Part shown: positions 9,384 through 17,470 of the stretch, in pieces | Numbering within the stretch: the stretch's first letter is position 1 | Layout of the letters: every line of letters begins with the position of its first letter | DNA from: Podochytrium sp. JEL0797 | Taxonomy: Eukaryota > Chytridiomycota > Chytridiomycetes > Chytridiales > Chytriomycetaceae | Reading direction: 5' to 3' | Assembly (NCBI GenBank): GCA_027596195.1 | Contig: JADGJG010000519.1 | Span: 1 to 17,470 of the forward strand | DNA: 17,470 bases | Made by a program: the position numbers and the translations under genes | The notes under the pieces: model-generated | The model's input: the letters and a program-made list of their open reading frames with translations, nothing else | Database searches by the model: none | What the model was told of the DNA's origin: nothing

Positions 9384-10469
9384 CTCGAAAAAGTTGAAAA
9401 GGGAACGCAAGCCGAAGTGACGTTTTGAAAAAGTTTTCCGATGAAATTTTTAATCAAAATGAACAATTTTCACGGAGGCGGGCACTTCCATGCTGCGCGT
9501 TCGTGGATGCGCCAAGAAAAAACAGCCTCCTTGTGGAGACTGCGTATACTGAATTTTAAACGCGGTTGGGCATCGAAAAAAACTCTCTTTTTGTCCACTT
9601 TCTATATTCTCATTGGAAAATTAAGTAAATAAGGCATTCGCGGTCCGGGTAGATCCAGATCGCCCACAATGCTCGCTAATCCCAACTCCACTCATCTCCG
9701 TCGATACCCCAACCTGTCGTCTTTTTACGCTAGTTACAGATCTTATGGGAGTTGGAATTTCTAACGCGAAACGTGTGAATATTGACCAGGCGGACGGTGA
9801 CGAGGGCAAAGAATGATTCGTGGTTAATCTCGCTGTCCGATTGTTCGTTGACACAGCCAGTGAATGATACCAGGATTACAACGGCATTGCAACTTATTTT
9901 CACACTAACACACTGAGAAATAATACAAGAAAAGAAAGAGTCTTGTGTCTGGATCGGTTTCAAAGAAACTACATTGCTGTCATATGATGAAGTGATGAGA
10001 ACGCTCCAGACGTGTTCATCCCGCGTCCCTCCAAGTCCACCAGTCGTAGTCATCGCTGCACCCCCCCCCGCACACACCGTTGTGTTTCCGAAAGACCCGT
10101 CAAAAAATGGACGCGCTCAAAGTTTCCAACAAGCAAAATAGCCAAGAAGAGCGCCACGAACGAAAGAGAAGAATGATGAAGACGGAGGAGGGGAATTGCC
10201 GCTCAAGAAAGTCGTCTTCCGTCGCGGCACAGATGGGGGACTTAAAAATCGGAACGCAAAACGGACGCGTAGTGCGGCCCTCGCGTCCAGCCCGAGAGTT
10301 TTTTTTATATCGCCATTGGATTACATAGTGACTTTAAAGAAAAAGGGAATTCCCTCTTTATGCCACTCAAAACAAAAATTAACACCACAAAGGACACAAT
10401 CAAAGAAAAAATAAAAAATAAAAACAGCCGTCGCCCTCTCACACACATGGCCCACCCCCTCCTCCATAC
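9384..10469. other. Gene-poor region between the zinc-finger gene and U1-70K
   Basis: This region should include the promoter of the zinc-finger gene and the downstream flank of U1-70K, both on the minus strand. Open frames of 63-115 codons occur on both strands (for example 9730-10077 minus and 10080-10328 plus) but none has recognisable family motifs, a good splice structure or a homologous pattern. Visible elements are a TGACGT CRE-like half-site at 9418-9423 near the presumed transcript start, a C-rich run at about 10055-10075 and A-rich stretches at 10370-10430. A lineage-specific small or non-coding gene cannot be excluded. Confidence 0.4.
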
Positions 10470-10568
10470 CTGAGATGACAAAGGAAAGAAAAAGGAATAC
10501 TTAGCATACAAACCTTTTCAGAAAACCCCTGCAAATAGTTAGGGGAGGGGCAGGAAAGGGATAATTAC
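10470..10568 (-). other. Candidate 3'-UTR intron(s) of U1-70K
   Basis: Eighteen bases after the U1-70K stop the minus strand shows a GAG/GTAATT donor (10568). Two acceptors follow: TTTGCAG ending at 10529, preceded by a CCTAACTA branch-like motif, and a pyrimidine-rich TCATCTCAG ending at 10470, preceded by GCTAAG. A GTTTGT donor-like site lies at 10513 between them. The pattern fits one 99-bp intron with an alternative acceptor, or two very short introns. No transcript evidence is available here. Confidence 0.4.
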
Positions 10569-10586
10569 CTCAAAGCTCTTCGTGAA

Positions 10587-11981
10587 TCAATATCTGCGTG
10601 GTGGACTTCTGCTGCGTCTTCTATCGTACCCACCCCCGCTGCCCCCACGACTGCCGCCACCCCCACCGTAAGAACCGCCATACGAGCCTCCTCGTCTGTC
10701 GTCATACCCTCCGCGGCGATCGTAGCCATCACCAGCTGGAGGAGGAGCGGGCCCTCTCCTGTCATCGTAACCGCCACCGCCACCACCGTAACCCCCTCTC
10801 GCACCTCCGTACCCGCCACCCCCATACCCGCCACCTCCATACCCACCACCGCCACCATACCCACCACCCCCATACGCACCCCCTCCCATCCGTCTATCAT
10901 CCCCTCCTCTCCCCTCCTCCCTCCTCCCCCCATACCCACCACCACCACCACTCACCGCCGCCGCCCCCGAATTCCCAGCCCCCATCCCTCCATCCCTCCC
11001 ACTCACCTTCACATTCACCGCATCCCCTCCAATCCTCGTGCCCCCCAGTCCACCTCCAAGCCGTCTCGGCTTCCACCCCTTCACCGTACGTCCACGTTCA
11101 ACATCCACAACGATACGACGGCCTTCAATCTTGGCGCCGTCGGCTTCACGGTAGGCGAGGGTGAGGTCGCGTTCGCGTTCGTATTCGATGAAGGCGTAGC
11201 CGCGGGGTTTGCCGGTGGGGTTGGTGTCGGTGGGTGGGGTATTGACGAGACGAATCTTTTTGAAGATTTTTTAGTGAGTGGGTGTTGAGAAGGAGGGAGG
11301 GAAAGAAGTGGGTCAAAGAGGATGCGAATGAAAGGGGATGAGGGGAAGGGTTTAAAAAAGGTAGGTGTCTTACCGAGAGGATGGGCCCGAATCGATCAAA
11401 TTCTCTGCGCAGTTGCTTTTCCGTCACGCCGTAGGCCTACAAAAACAAAGCGCCATGATTTAATTCCATACACACAGGAGTATACCACTACAGGGGGGGA
11501 CTTACCAAACGTCCCACAAACAAGGTCTTGTAAGGGTCCGACTTGACTTGCGGGTCCGCAGCCGGGTTCCAGGTCAACAGACCCGCGGCAATGGATTCCT
11601 CGCCTTTCCGCTTGATTTCGGCAATCTGTACACCAACCAGGCGGGGGGGAGTGTTTGAGTATGGGGGAGAAAGGCAGCCAAGCAACCCCAAGGAAAAAGA
11701 AAACCACACACACACCTTGCGCTGCTTCTTCTCCTCCTTGGTCTCTGAGGGCACATAGTCAGCGTCGTGACCTTCCGCCCTGTCGAGGAACTGGGCCACG
11801 CCGGCAATGGTGGGCAGGCGGCGCTTCTCGGGGGGGCGGTCCACGGCGGGTTTCTGGTCGAGCTGCGGACGAGGCGCAAAGAGCTTGAGGAGGTTGGCTG
11901 GGTGGGGTTGGAGTAAGGATACGAGGCGAAGAAGGGGGAGAGCAGGGACAGGGAGGTCGTACCGTCCAATGTGCTTGCCAT
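10587..11981 (-). CDS. SNRNP70: U1 small nuclear ribonucleoprotein 70 kDa (U1-70K)
   Basis: U1-70K binds stem-loop I of U1 snRNA and helps the U1 snRNP recognise 5' splice sites in the nucleus. Five exons, 11963-11981, 11716-11897, 11506-11625, 11374-11436 and 10587-11255, encode 350 residues. After the tiny first exon comes [10 protein letters not shown], the conserved N-terminal U1-70K motif, and a charged helix ([20 protein letters not shown]). The RRM has RNP2 LFVGRL at 102-107 and RNP1 RGYAFIEY at 146-153. It is followed by the family signature [19 protein letters not shown] with GGTRIGG. The C-terminus (about 216-350) is Gly-rich with GGY and RGG repeats and only a short terminal [12 protein letters not shown], instead of the long RS/RD/RE region of animal proteins. 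Introns are 65, 90, 69 and 118 bp. The exon 1 donor GTACGA is non-canonical but required for the frame. Confidence 0.94.
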
Positions 11982-12627
11982 TCTCGCAATTCTCGGCCTG
12001 TTTCTGTTGTTTTTTTTGACGCGAAAGCAAAACACGACCAAAGGACCTCCACAGCGCGAAAAGCCATGCGGTAGCTCTCAGAGAACCGGCCCAAGACAAG
12101 CTGCGTGCTCACTGTGGTCGAATCTTCGATTCGATGCGTCACAAGTGCAACAGGTAATAAAATCACTTTACTCGCAAGCGAAACGTGTGACTTAGTCCAT
12201 TTGTTCCTCCCAAATCCGAAACTTCGCAACAACAACAACAAGTTCTCACGAACGCGATGCCTCAAATCAATCCCTTCTCCGATAGACACCACAAGCCCCG
12301 GTTCGATACGGCGTACCGTGCCACCTCGTGGTCACCCCAATCGCGCGGGAGGGCGCGTCTCCGTCGAGAAGGAGTGTTGTTTCGAGTGTCAAAAAGACGG
12401 TGGGGATAAAAAGGAAGGAGGTGGTGCGTTTGCGCCAATGCCGGGTGGGGTGGTGAGAAGTCAATCTGGGTCGATTTGTGTGGCTGCTGGTGAAATGGCA
12501 ACTACGGAATAGGAAATAAATTCAACGCGTAATTCGATATTCTCCCACCTTCATTAATTCACGAGATTGTAAAGAAGAGGAGTGAATTGGAATCACATTC
12601 GAACCCTGCCGTTTTCGTCGCAAAAAC
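11982..12627. promoter_or_regulatory. Divergent promoter region, U1-70K / SMP-START-GOLD gene
   Basis: The 646 bp between two divergent start codons should hold both promoters and 5' UTRs. A CCAAT pentamer occurs at 12337-12341 and an inverted one near 12586. No convincing TATA box is seen. An open frame at 12105-12512 (+) has no family resemblance and is not called as a gene. No tRNA or other RNA gene could be recognised. Confidence 0.45.
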
Positions 12628-15600
12628 ATGGTGTCCTTCCTCCAAGACGACTCTTACCTACGCGGAGTTCTCTTTGGGATCTGGCTTGTGCTCTTTGGGC
12701 AGTTTGTGCTTCTTCTTGGAGTGTTTGCGGTGCTGTTTGATCCGTCGCGAAGCAGCGTAGCAAGGGTGGTGTCTCTGGATGAGTCTTCTGCGGCAGCCGA
12801 GGCAGCTTCGCTTCGCGACGACTCTGACTCCAACGAATTCGAGGCGTGGCCGCGCGGCGTCGTCGCCTTTCTCGAGGCTGCGCTTTCGTCTTCGGTCCCT
12901 TCTAGGGATGCGCCTAGAGAGGCGTCTTTGTTGTCTAGGGAGGCGGCTAGGGACGCCCCTAGAGACGGGAATAGAGAAGCGACTAGGGATGCTAGAGACG
13001 CGACTAGGGAAGTGCCTAGAGAAACAACTAGAGACTTCGAATGGGACTCCGTGGCCAGCGACGACTCTTTTGCCGCCGAGGCGCCGCCCTGGCTCAACAT
13101 TGTTGTCGCGCGCTTCTTTGTCGCTCTGAGAGACTCGCGCGTCTTCAACGAGAGAATGTGTGAAAAGTTGAACGTCAGAATGAACAAGAAGTTGGATGCT
13201 TCAAAGAACATGTTTGTGGTGCGTATTCCCCTTCTCTACTTGTATTGAAACTAACACCAACCTAGTCTCACGTGCGCTTACACGACATTCGCCTCGGAGA
13301 CAACGTTCCCAAAATTACCAGTGTCAAATTGCTCAAGGGTCTCACGGACGATTTGGCTGTGGTAACTACCCTCTTCGGCCCTTGTCTCGGTCTCGATTCT
13401 CGCATACCTAACGCATTGCGTGTCCGCATTCCTCCAGGCTCTCGAACTCGATATCACGTACGCCGGTGGTGCCAGCGTTGGCATCGAACCGACTTTGACG
13501 AGGGGCCAGCCCATCCCTCTGCGCGTCAGCATTAACTCTCTGAGGGGGAAGGTGTGGATCAAGATCGAAATTCAGCCGTTTCTTGGTAACCTTCGAAAAT
13601 CTCGCGACTCATGAATCTTCTCGTTCCACTCCCAGATCCGCGTACGCGTTCCCGCGATTGGATACTCTGACATGCTCTCGGCATCCTTCCTCGAAGACCC
13701 CGGCGTAAGTTTCCGCGTCGACGCTCCCACCGTCACAGTGGCCGACAACGATCTCGTCCGCGGCATGGTCTCGACCGTATTGTCGGAGATTGTGCGTCGC
13801 ATGTTTTTGGAAATGTGGGTCTTGCCGGCTTTCAGGACCGTGTTTTTGCCCTTGATGATTCCCGGTGTGGAGGTGAGGCTTTTTTTTGCCACGGCGTTTC
13901 TGCGAGGTTTTCTCAAACCCCACCAAAAAAAATATAGGAAGAAATGGCCCGAATGGACGAAGTCAACCGCAACTCCAAAGAAGCCAAATCGAGCTCCTCC
14001 GGCGCCACCTCTAAAATCCCAGGCGTCGACTTCTACTTTGCCAAAGCGCGGTCCCAACGCAACCCCGACCTATTCCCTCCACCCGCGCCGCGAATGCCTT
14101 CGAACCCGGCAACCACCACCACCACCGTCACTCGAACCCCTTCCACGTCATGGAGCCTCTCTCAATCCCCGAGCGTCAAAATCTACGACTGGATCGAATC
14201 GCCCCAATTCCCCCTCTCGATCGTGTTGGATTCAAATTCGAGCGAGAAGCTCGAGTCACTCCAGGATGCGATTGTGCGCCCGTTTTTGCAGCTCGCGAGG
14301 GAAGGTGCCGCGAGGAAAGAGAGTCCTCTTGTGATGGGTGCGAATGGGGTGTCGATTGCGACGTCGGATTGGAGGACTGTGAAGACGTCGACGGGGGTGG
14401 TGATTCGAAAGGGGGTCAAGAAGGTGGAGGGGGGGAGTGCTGAGTTTGTTTTGGCGAGTGTGTCGATTAATTGTGATGCGGAACGCGTGTTTGTGGTTTG
14501 TGTATTTTAGTTTGATGTTGGCGGTGTGGAGTGTTGACTTGTTTGGCACAGATGCTGTCGAATCCTGAACATTTGAGACACGTAGAACCCACATATGTGG
14601 ATTCTGTCGTCGTGAAGCAATTTGGTAACCTTGATTTCGATATTGGAGGAGTCACGTGGAGTTGACCGAATGGTTTTTTTGTCTCAGATGAGAGCTGCTC
14701 CATTCGCCAGAGCACATTCAAACTCGGAAAGCCCTTCCCAAAGACATACACAGTCTTCGAAGTCCAAAAACGAATCCCTGCCGAACTCAGGGACCCGGAC
14801 CCATCCGCTGATCCAAACTCCCCTCCCCCATTGGACTCCTTCCTAATTGTTCGACGCTCTATCGGCGGCTACAAAGACGTCGAATCATCCACCTCCATCC
14901 TCGACCTCACCTCCGACCCTTACCCACCCGAACACTTTACTCCACCCTCCCAAACCACCCATACCATTCCCCGCTCCCGTTCCCCATCCCCGACCAAACC
15001 CCGAAACCAAGACCCCACATTTTCCTCGAACCCACCCTCCCCAGCCAAACCACCCATCCCCGAACCCCTTCTCGACACGCTCATCCCCTCCACGGCCCTT
15101 CCAGCCCCACTCCTCCCACCCACCCGACAAAGCAGTTTACCACCCAACACCCCCGTTTCGACTGTATACCTCCAAGGCTACATTGTCGAACACTCTACAA
15201 CCCACCCAACCACGCAATGCACAGTCACACTCCTGTCTCAATTGTCACCGGACCTGCAACGCCTCGAAACGAACGTCTCCTCTTGCAAGAAGCTCAAAAG
15301 TTTTGTGGAAGAGTATGTGTTGCATGTGGATGGGAGTGGTGGCGGTGGAGATGGGAAAAGGAATACGCCGGTTCTGGTGGATGTGATGGCGACCAAAGGG
15401 CAGGAGATTAAAAACTTTTTGTCGGCGACGGCGACTACGTATCTGAAGGGGAGGAAGGTGAAGGGGTGGAGTGGTGGTGCGGGTGGTTCGGTGATGGGAG
15501 GTGGAGGGTCTCGGTTGGGGGAAGAGAGTGGCGGTCGACCTGCTGGTGGTGGGGAGTCCGGGGACGAGGAGGAATTGAGTGAGTATGAGGACTCGACGAC

Positions 15601-17299
15601 CGAGTTTGTGAATGTGCGGGCTCGTGGGATGGGGGGGTACGATGCTGTGGAGCAAGGGACTGTATTGAGCCGCGCGACGAGTGATGCGGGAACTGTGGGG
15701 AGTGGGACAAGCAGTCACGTTGCTCAATCCATGAAACAAGGAGTCGACCTCGTTGCGTCGATGGCGAAAACAATGAAACGGCCTTCCATGGGGTTCCTCA
15801 CGCGTGCGGCGGTGGTGGCGGCGGGTGGAATGAGTTCTCAAGTGGAGGAAGAGGATTCGGATTCCGGGTCTGTGGTTGGACGGAGGAGTAAATCGGGGTC
15901 GTTGGCTCCGATGGAACCGTTTTCGATTGGGAAGCCGTGTGATTTGGTGCCGTTTGTGAACAAGAGTGTGATTGGGAGGGATATCGTGAAGGAGGAGGTG
16001 GTGTTTCGGAGGGAGGTGTATCCTGCGGCGGTGGAATTGGCGTGGGAGTTTGTGCTCGACCCGAACCAATCGATTGTGTTTGGATTGGCGTTCAAGCCTG
16101 ACGCTGAGACATCCACTTCTCCTCACAACATGGCGCTCTTGTTTCCGGAGAGCGTGAGTGAATACGGAACCCGCCAACTGATCCCACACTCTGCCATCAC
16201 AACGGGCCTCGTGCCCACATGTCGTGGCACACTCTGCGTGTCCTCCTTCGGATCCGGCACATTCTCATTCGTATGGGACAACATGAACGGAAACAAGAAA
16301 CAAGAAAAAGAGTTTCAATTCCGGTTCACGTTCCGCCTGTTTGAAGTGCCACGCCCCTTTGGTGGGTCCCCGCAAAACTCTCTTGTGATTGGAGAATTTG
16401 GGTTCGACGCGTTTGGGCGGGGACAGCATAATACGGGTATGTTGGGGGAAGTGACGATTAGTCGAAAGTCGTTGTATCGCTCTTGTTTGGTGTTTGATGC
16501 GTCGATGGAAGGGGGTGGTGCGGGGGAGGAGGAGGGGGAGACGGTCACATATTTGACGTGGGATTTTTCAACGAATGGGCTGGATGTGATGTTTGGGATT
16601 AATTATTATGCTGTTCCGGAGGAGGCGAATTCGGGTGGTGAGTCGGGGCCTCGATAGTGTTTCTATTTTCTAACCCTTTCTCCCCTCCAAACATTAGAAT
16701 CACTCAACTCGAGTTGGACCAACATCACCCCCCCAGACTCAACCATCCCCTCCACCTCCGCCCCACCCAAACCAAGCCGCAAACCCACAACCAGCACCAC
16801 CCCCTCCTCCCACCCCCCCTCCCCAGCCCCAACCCACGCCAAACTCTCCCTCGCTGAACGCCTCGAAGCCGCCGCCTCGAAAGCCGACCACCTCTCCCAA
16901 ACCCCGCCGCTCCCACCTACCGGCACATCCTCCCCATCCACCCACTCGCGGGAACCTTCCTCGAGGGGGTACACCCGCCCTGTCGCGATTCCGGTCGTTC
17001 CATTGACGAAAGTCAAAACAAACGTGGGAACCACCGCGTCTGGGACGATTGCGGTCCCCGTGGACCGAGGGACGGGGAAGGGGAAGAAAGGGGTGTATGC
17101 GTTTGTGTGGGATAATACTCAGTCGATGATGTTGCCGAAGGTTGTGTCGTTTCGGGTGGGGGTTGTGACGACTGCTGTTTTGGGTGGTGGTGGAAGGGAG
17201 GATGTGAGTGGTGGTGGAGGTGGGGGTGTTGCTGCTGTTGTTGCGCGGGGGGAGGAGGAAAGGAGGAATCCGTGGGGAGAAGAGGAGTCGTTGTTATAA
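12628..17299 (+). CDS. Membrane-anchored SMP-START-GOLD-GOLD multidomain lipid-transfer protein
   Basis: Eight exons, 12628-13218, 13266-13361, 13438-13551, 13636-13872, 13938-14495, 14552-14624, 14688-16637 and 16698-17299, join to 1406 residues with consistent phases. Residues 13-37 form one hydrophobic anchor (GVLFGIWLVLFGQFVLLL). Residues 93-136 are an Arg/Asp/Glu repeat. An SMP domain spans about 152-345: PPWLNIVVARFF, DIRLGDNVPKI, LELDITYAGG, SDMLSASFLEDPGVSF and LSEIVRRMFLEMWVLP, as in Tex2/Nvj2 proteins. A START-like domain spans about 445-775 (SDWRTVKTSTGVVIRKG, NPEHLRHVEPTYVDSVVVKQ, SFLIVRRSIGGY), interrupted by a Pro-rich insert at about 634-710. GOLD-like domain 1 covers about 980-1108 (LAWEFVLD, FSFVWDN) and GOLD-like domain 2 about 1175-1363 (YLTWDF, YAFVWDN), split by a Pro/Ser-rich insert. 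Inferred role: an ER-anchored lipid transporter at a contact site. The weakest splice is the exon 3 donor (GTGTGG at 13552). Confidence 0.82.
12902..13037 (+). repeat. 12-bp coding minisatellite (ctagRga units)
   Basis: Units beginning with ctag or atag start at 12902, 12914, 12935, 12947, 12959, 12971, 12983, 12992, 13004, 13016 and 13028, mostly 12 bp apart with 9-bp slips. They encode alternating Arg-Asp/Arg-Glu with Ala, Pro or Thr (residues 93-136), between the membrane anchor and the SMP domain. All length steps are multiples of three, so the frame is kept. The result is a charged, probably flexible or helical linker. Confidence 0.85.
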
Positions 17300-17303
17300 T
17301 AAA
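17298..17303 (+). terminator. Poly(A) signal overlapping the stop codon
   Basis: AATAAA starts at the second base of the TAA stop codon of the SMP-START-GOLD gene and is followed by a T-rich stretch (about 17305-17326). If used, the 3' UTR would be only tens of bases long. Confidence 0.5.
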
Positions 17304-17470
17304 TTCTTTTGGTTTGTGTTTTTTGACGCATGTCAAATATCTCTTCTTATTTTTTCATTATCGAGATTTTCCAGAGGGGTGGCGATCCCCCCAAAAAACA
17401 CGCAAGAGGCAAAAAGGACAAAAAAAATTTCATTTTCTTATTTCGTACAAACAACACGAAAATCGCAAAC

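Noticed and set aside
9730..10077. 115-codon minus-strand frame beginning MCAGGGAAMTTTGG
   Set aside because: DEHVWSVLITSS briefly recalls the start of Gpi8-type proteases, but the following sequence does not match and no splicing restores it.
10080..10328. 82-codon plus-strand basic frame
   Set aside because: No recognisable motif, simple Lys/Arg/Glu composition and no visible gene structure around it.
12280..12360. GGTTCGATAC segment resembling a tRNA T-loop
   Set aside because: No matching acceptor, D-arm or anticodon arm could be folded around it on either strand.
12105..12512. 135-codon plus-strand frame in the divergent promoter region
   Set aside because: No family resemblance, and it occupies the shared upstream region of two well-supported genes.
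13586..13696. Alternative splice using the GTAACC donor at 13586, which resembles the donor at 14625
   Set aside because: With the acceptor at 13635 it shifts the frame to an early stop; the only frame-compatible acceptor (13696) would delete the conserved SMP segment SDMLSASFLE. The phase-0 GTGTGG donor at 13552 keeps the domain intact.
15245..16189. 314-codon minus-strand frame opposite exon 7 of the SMP-START-GOLD gene
   Set aside because: It is an antisense shadow of a strongly supported coding exon; its His/Arg/Pro-rich translation follows from the codon bias of the other strand.

Overview
This window looks like nuclear DNA of a fungus, most likely an early-diverging (chytrid-like) one. 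The genes carry many short spliceosomal introns (about 47-150 bp) with GTRNGT-type donors, CTAAC/CTAAT branch-point-like motifs and AG acceptors. One gene belongs to the fungal Svf1 family, others are mitochondrion-targeted branched-chain amino acid enzymes, and one zinc-finger protein is polyglutamine-rich. No bacterial operon signals, tRNAs, rRNAs, CRISPR arrays or transposons were seen. The lineage is inferred from gene content only. Eight protein-coding genes were reconstructed by hand, exon by exon; every spliced reading frame closes exactly.

Layout: an (AC)n microsatellite (1-22) is followed by SVF1 (221-1605, +), a lipocalin-like stress-survival/ceramide protein. A convergent 3' region (1606-2061) follows. 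Then comes a tight head-to-tail minus-strand block: VPS24 (ESCRT-III), ILV6 (acetolactate synthase regulatory subunit) and ILV5 (ketol-acid reductoisomerase), only 55 and 87 bp apart. ILV6 and ILV5 act at consecutive steps of mitochondrial valine/isoleucine synthesis and lie in the same order as bacterial ilvN-ilvC. VPS24 is divergent from TBCC (tubulin-folding cofactor C, +) with only 31 bp between start codons. The 3' end of TBCC has been tandemly duplicated, and the extra copy is broken by a stop and a frameshift.

From 7244 to 9232 (-) lies a polyglutamine-rich protein with three C-terminal C2H2 zinc fingers, resembling Crz1-type factors. About 1.35 kb without a convincing gene follows. 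U1-70K (U1 snRNP 70 kDa, -, 10587-11981) comes next, with an unusual glycine-rich tail and possible 3'-UTR introns. A 646-bp divergent promoter region separates it from the last gene.

The most remarkable gene is the last (12628-17299, +, eight exons, 1406 residues). It encodes an N-terminal membrane anchor, an SMP lipid-transfer domain, a START-like lipid-transfer domain and two GOLD-like domains in one continuous spliced frame. I know of no described protein combining SMP, START and GOLD modules, so it is the best candidate here for a new membrane-contact-site lipid transporter. All splice sites are predictions from sequence and need RNA evidence.
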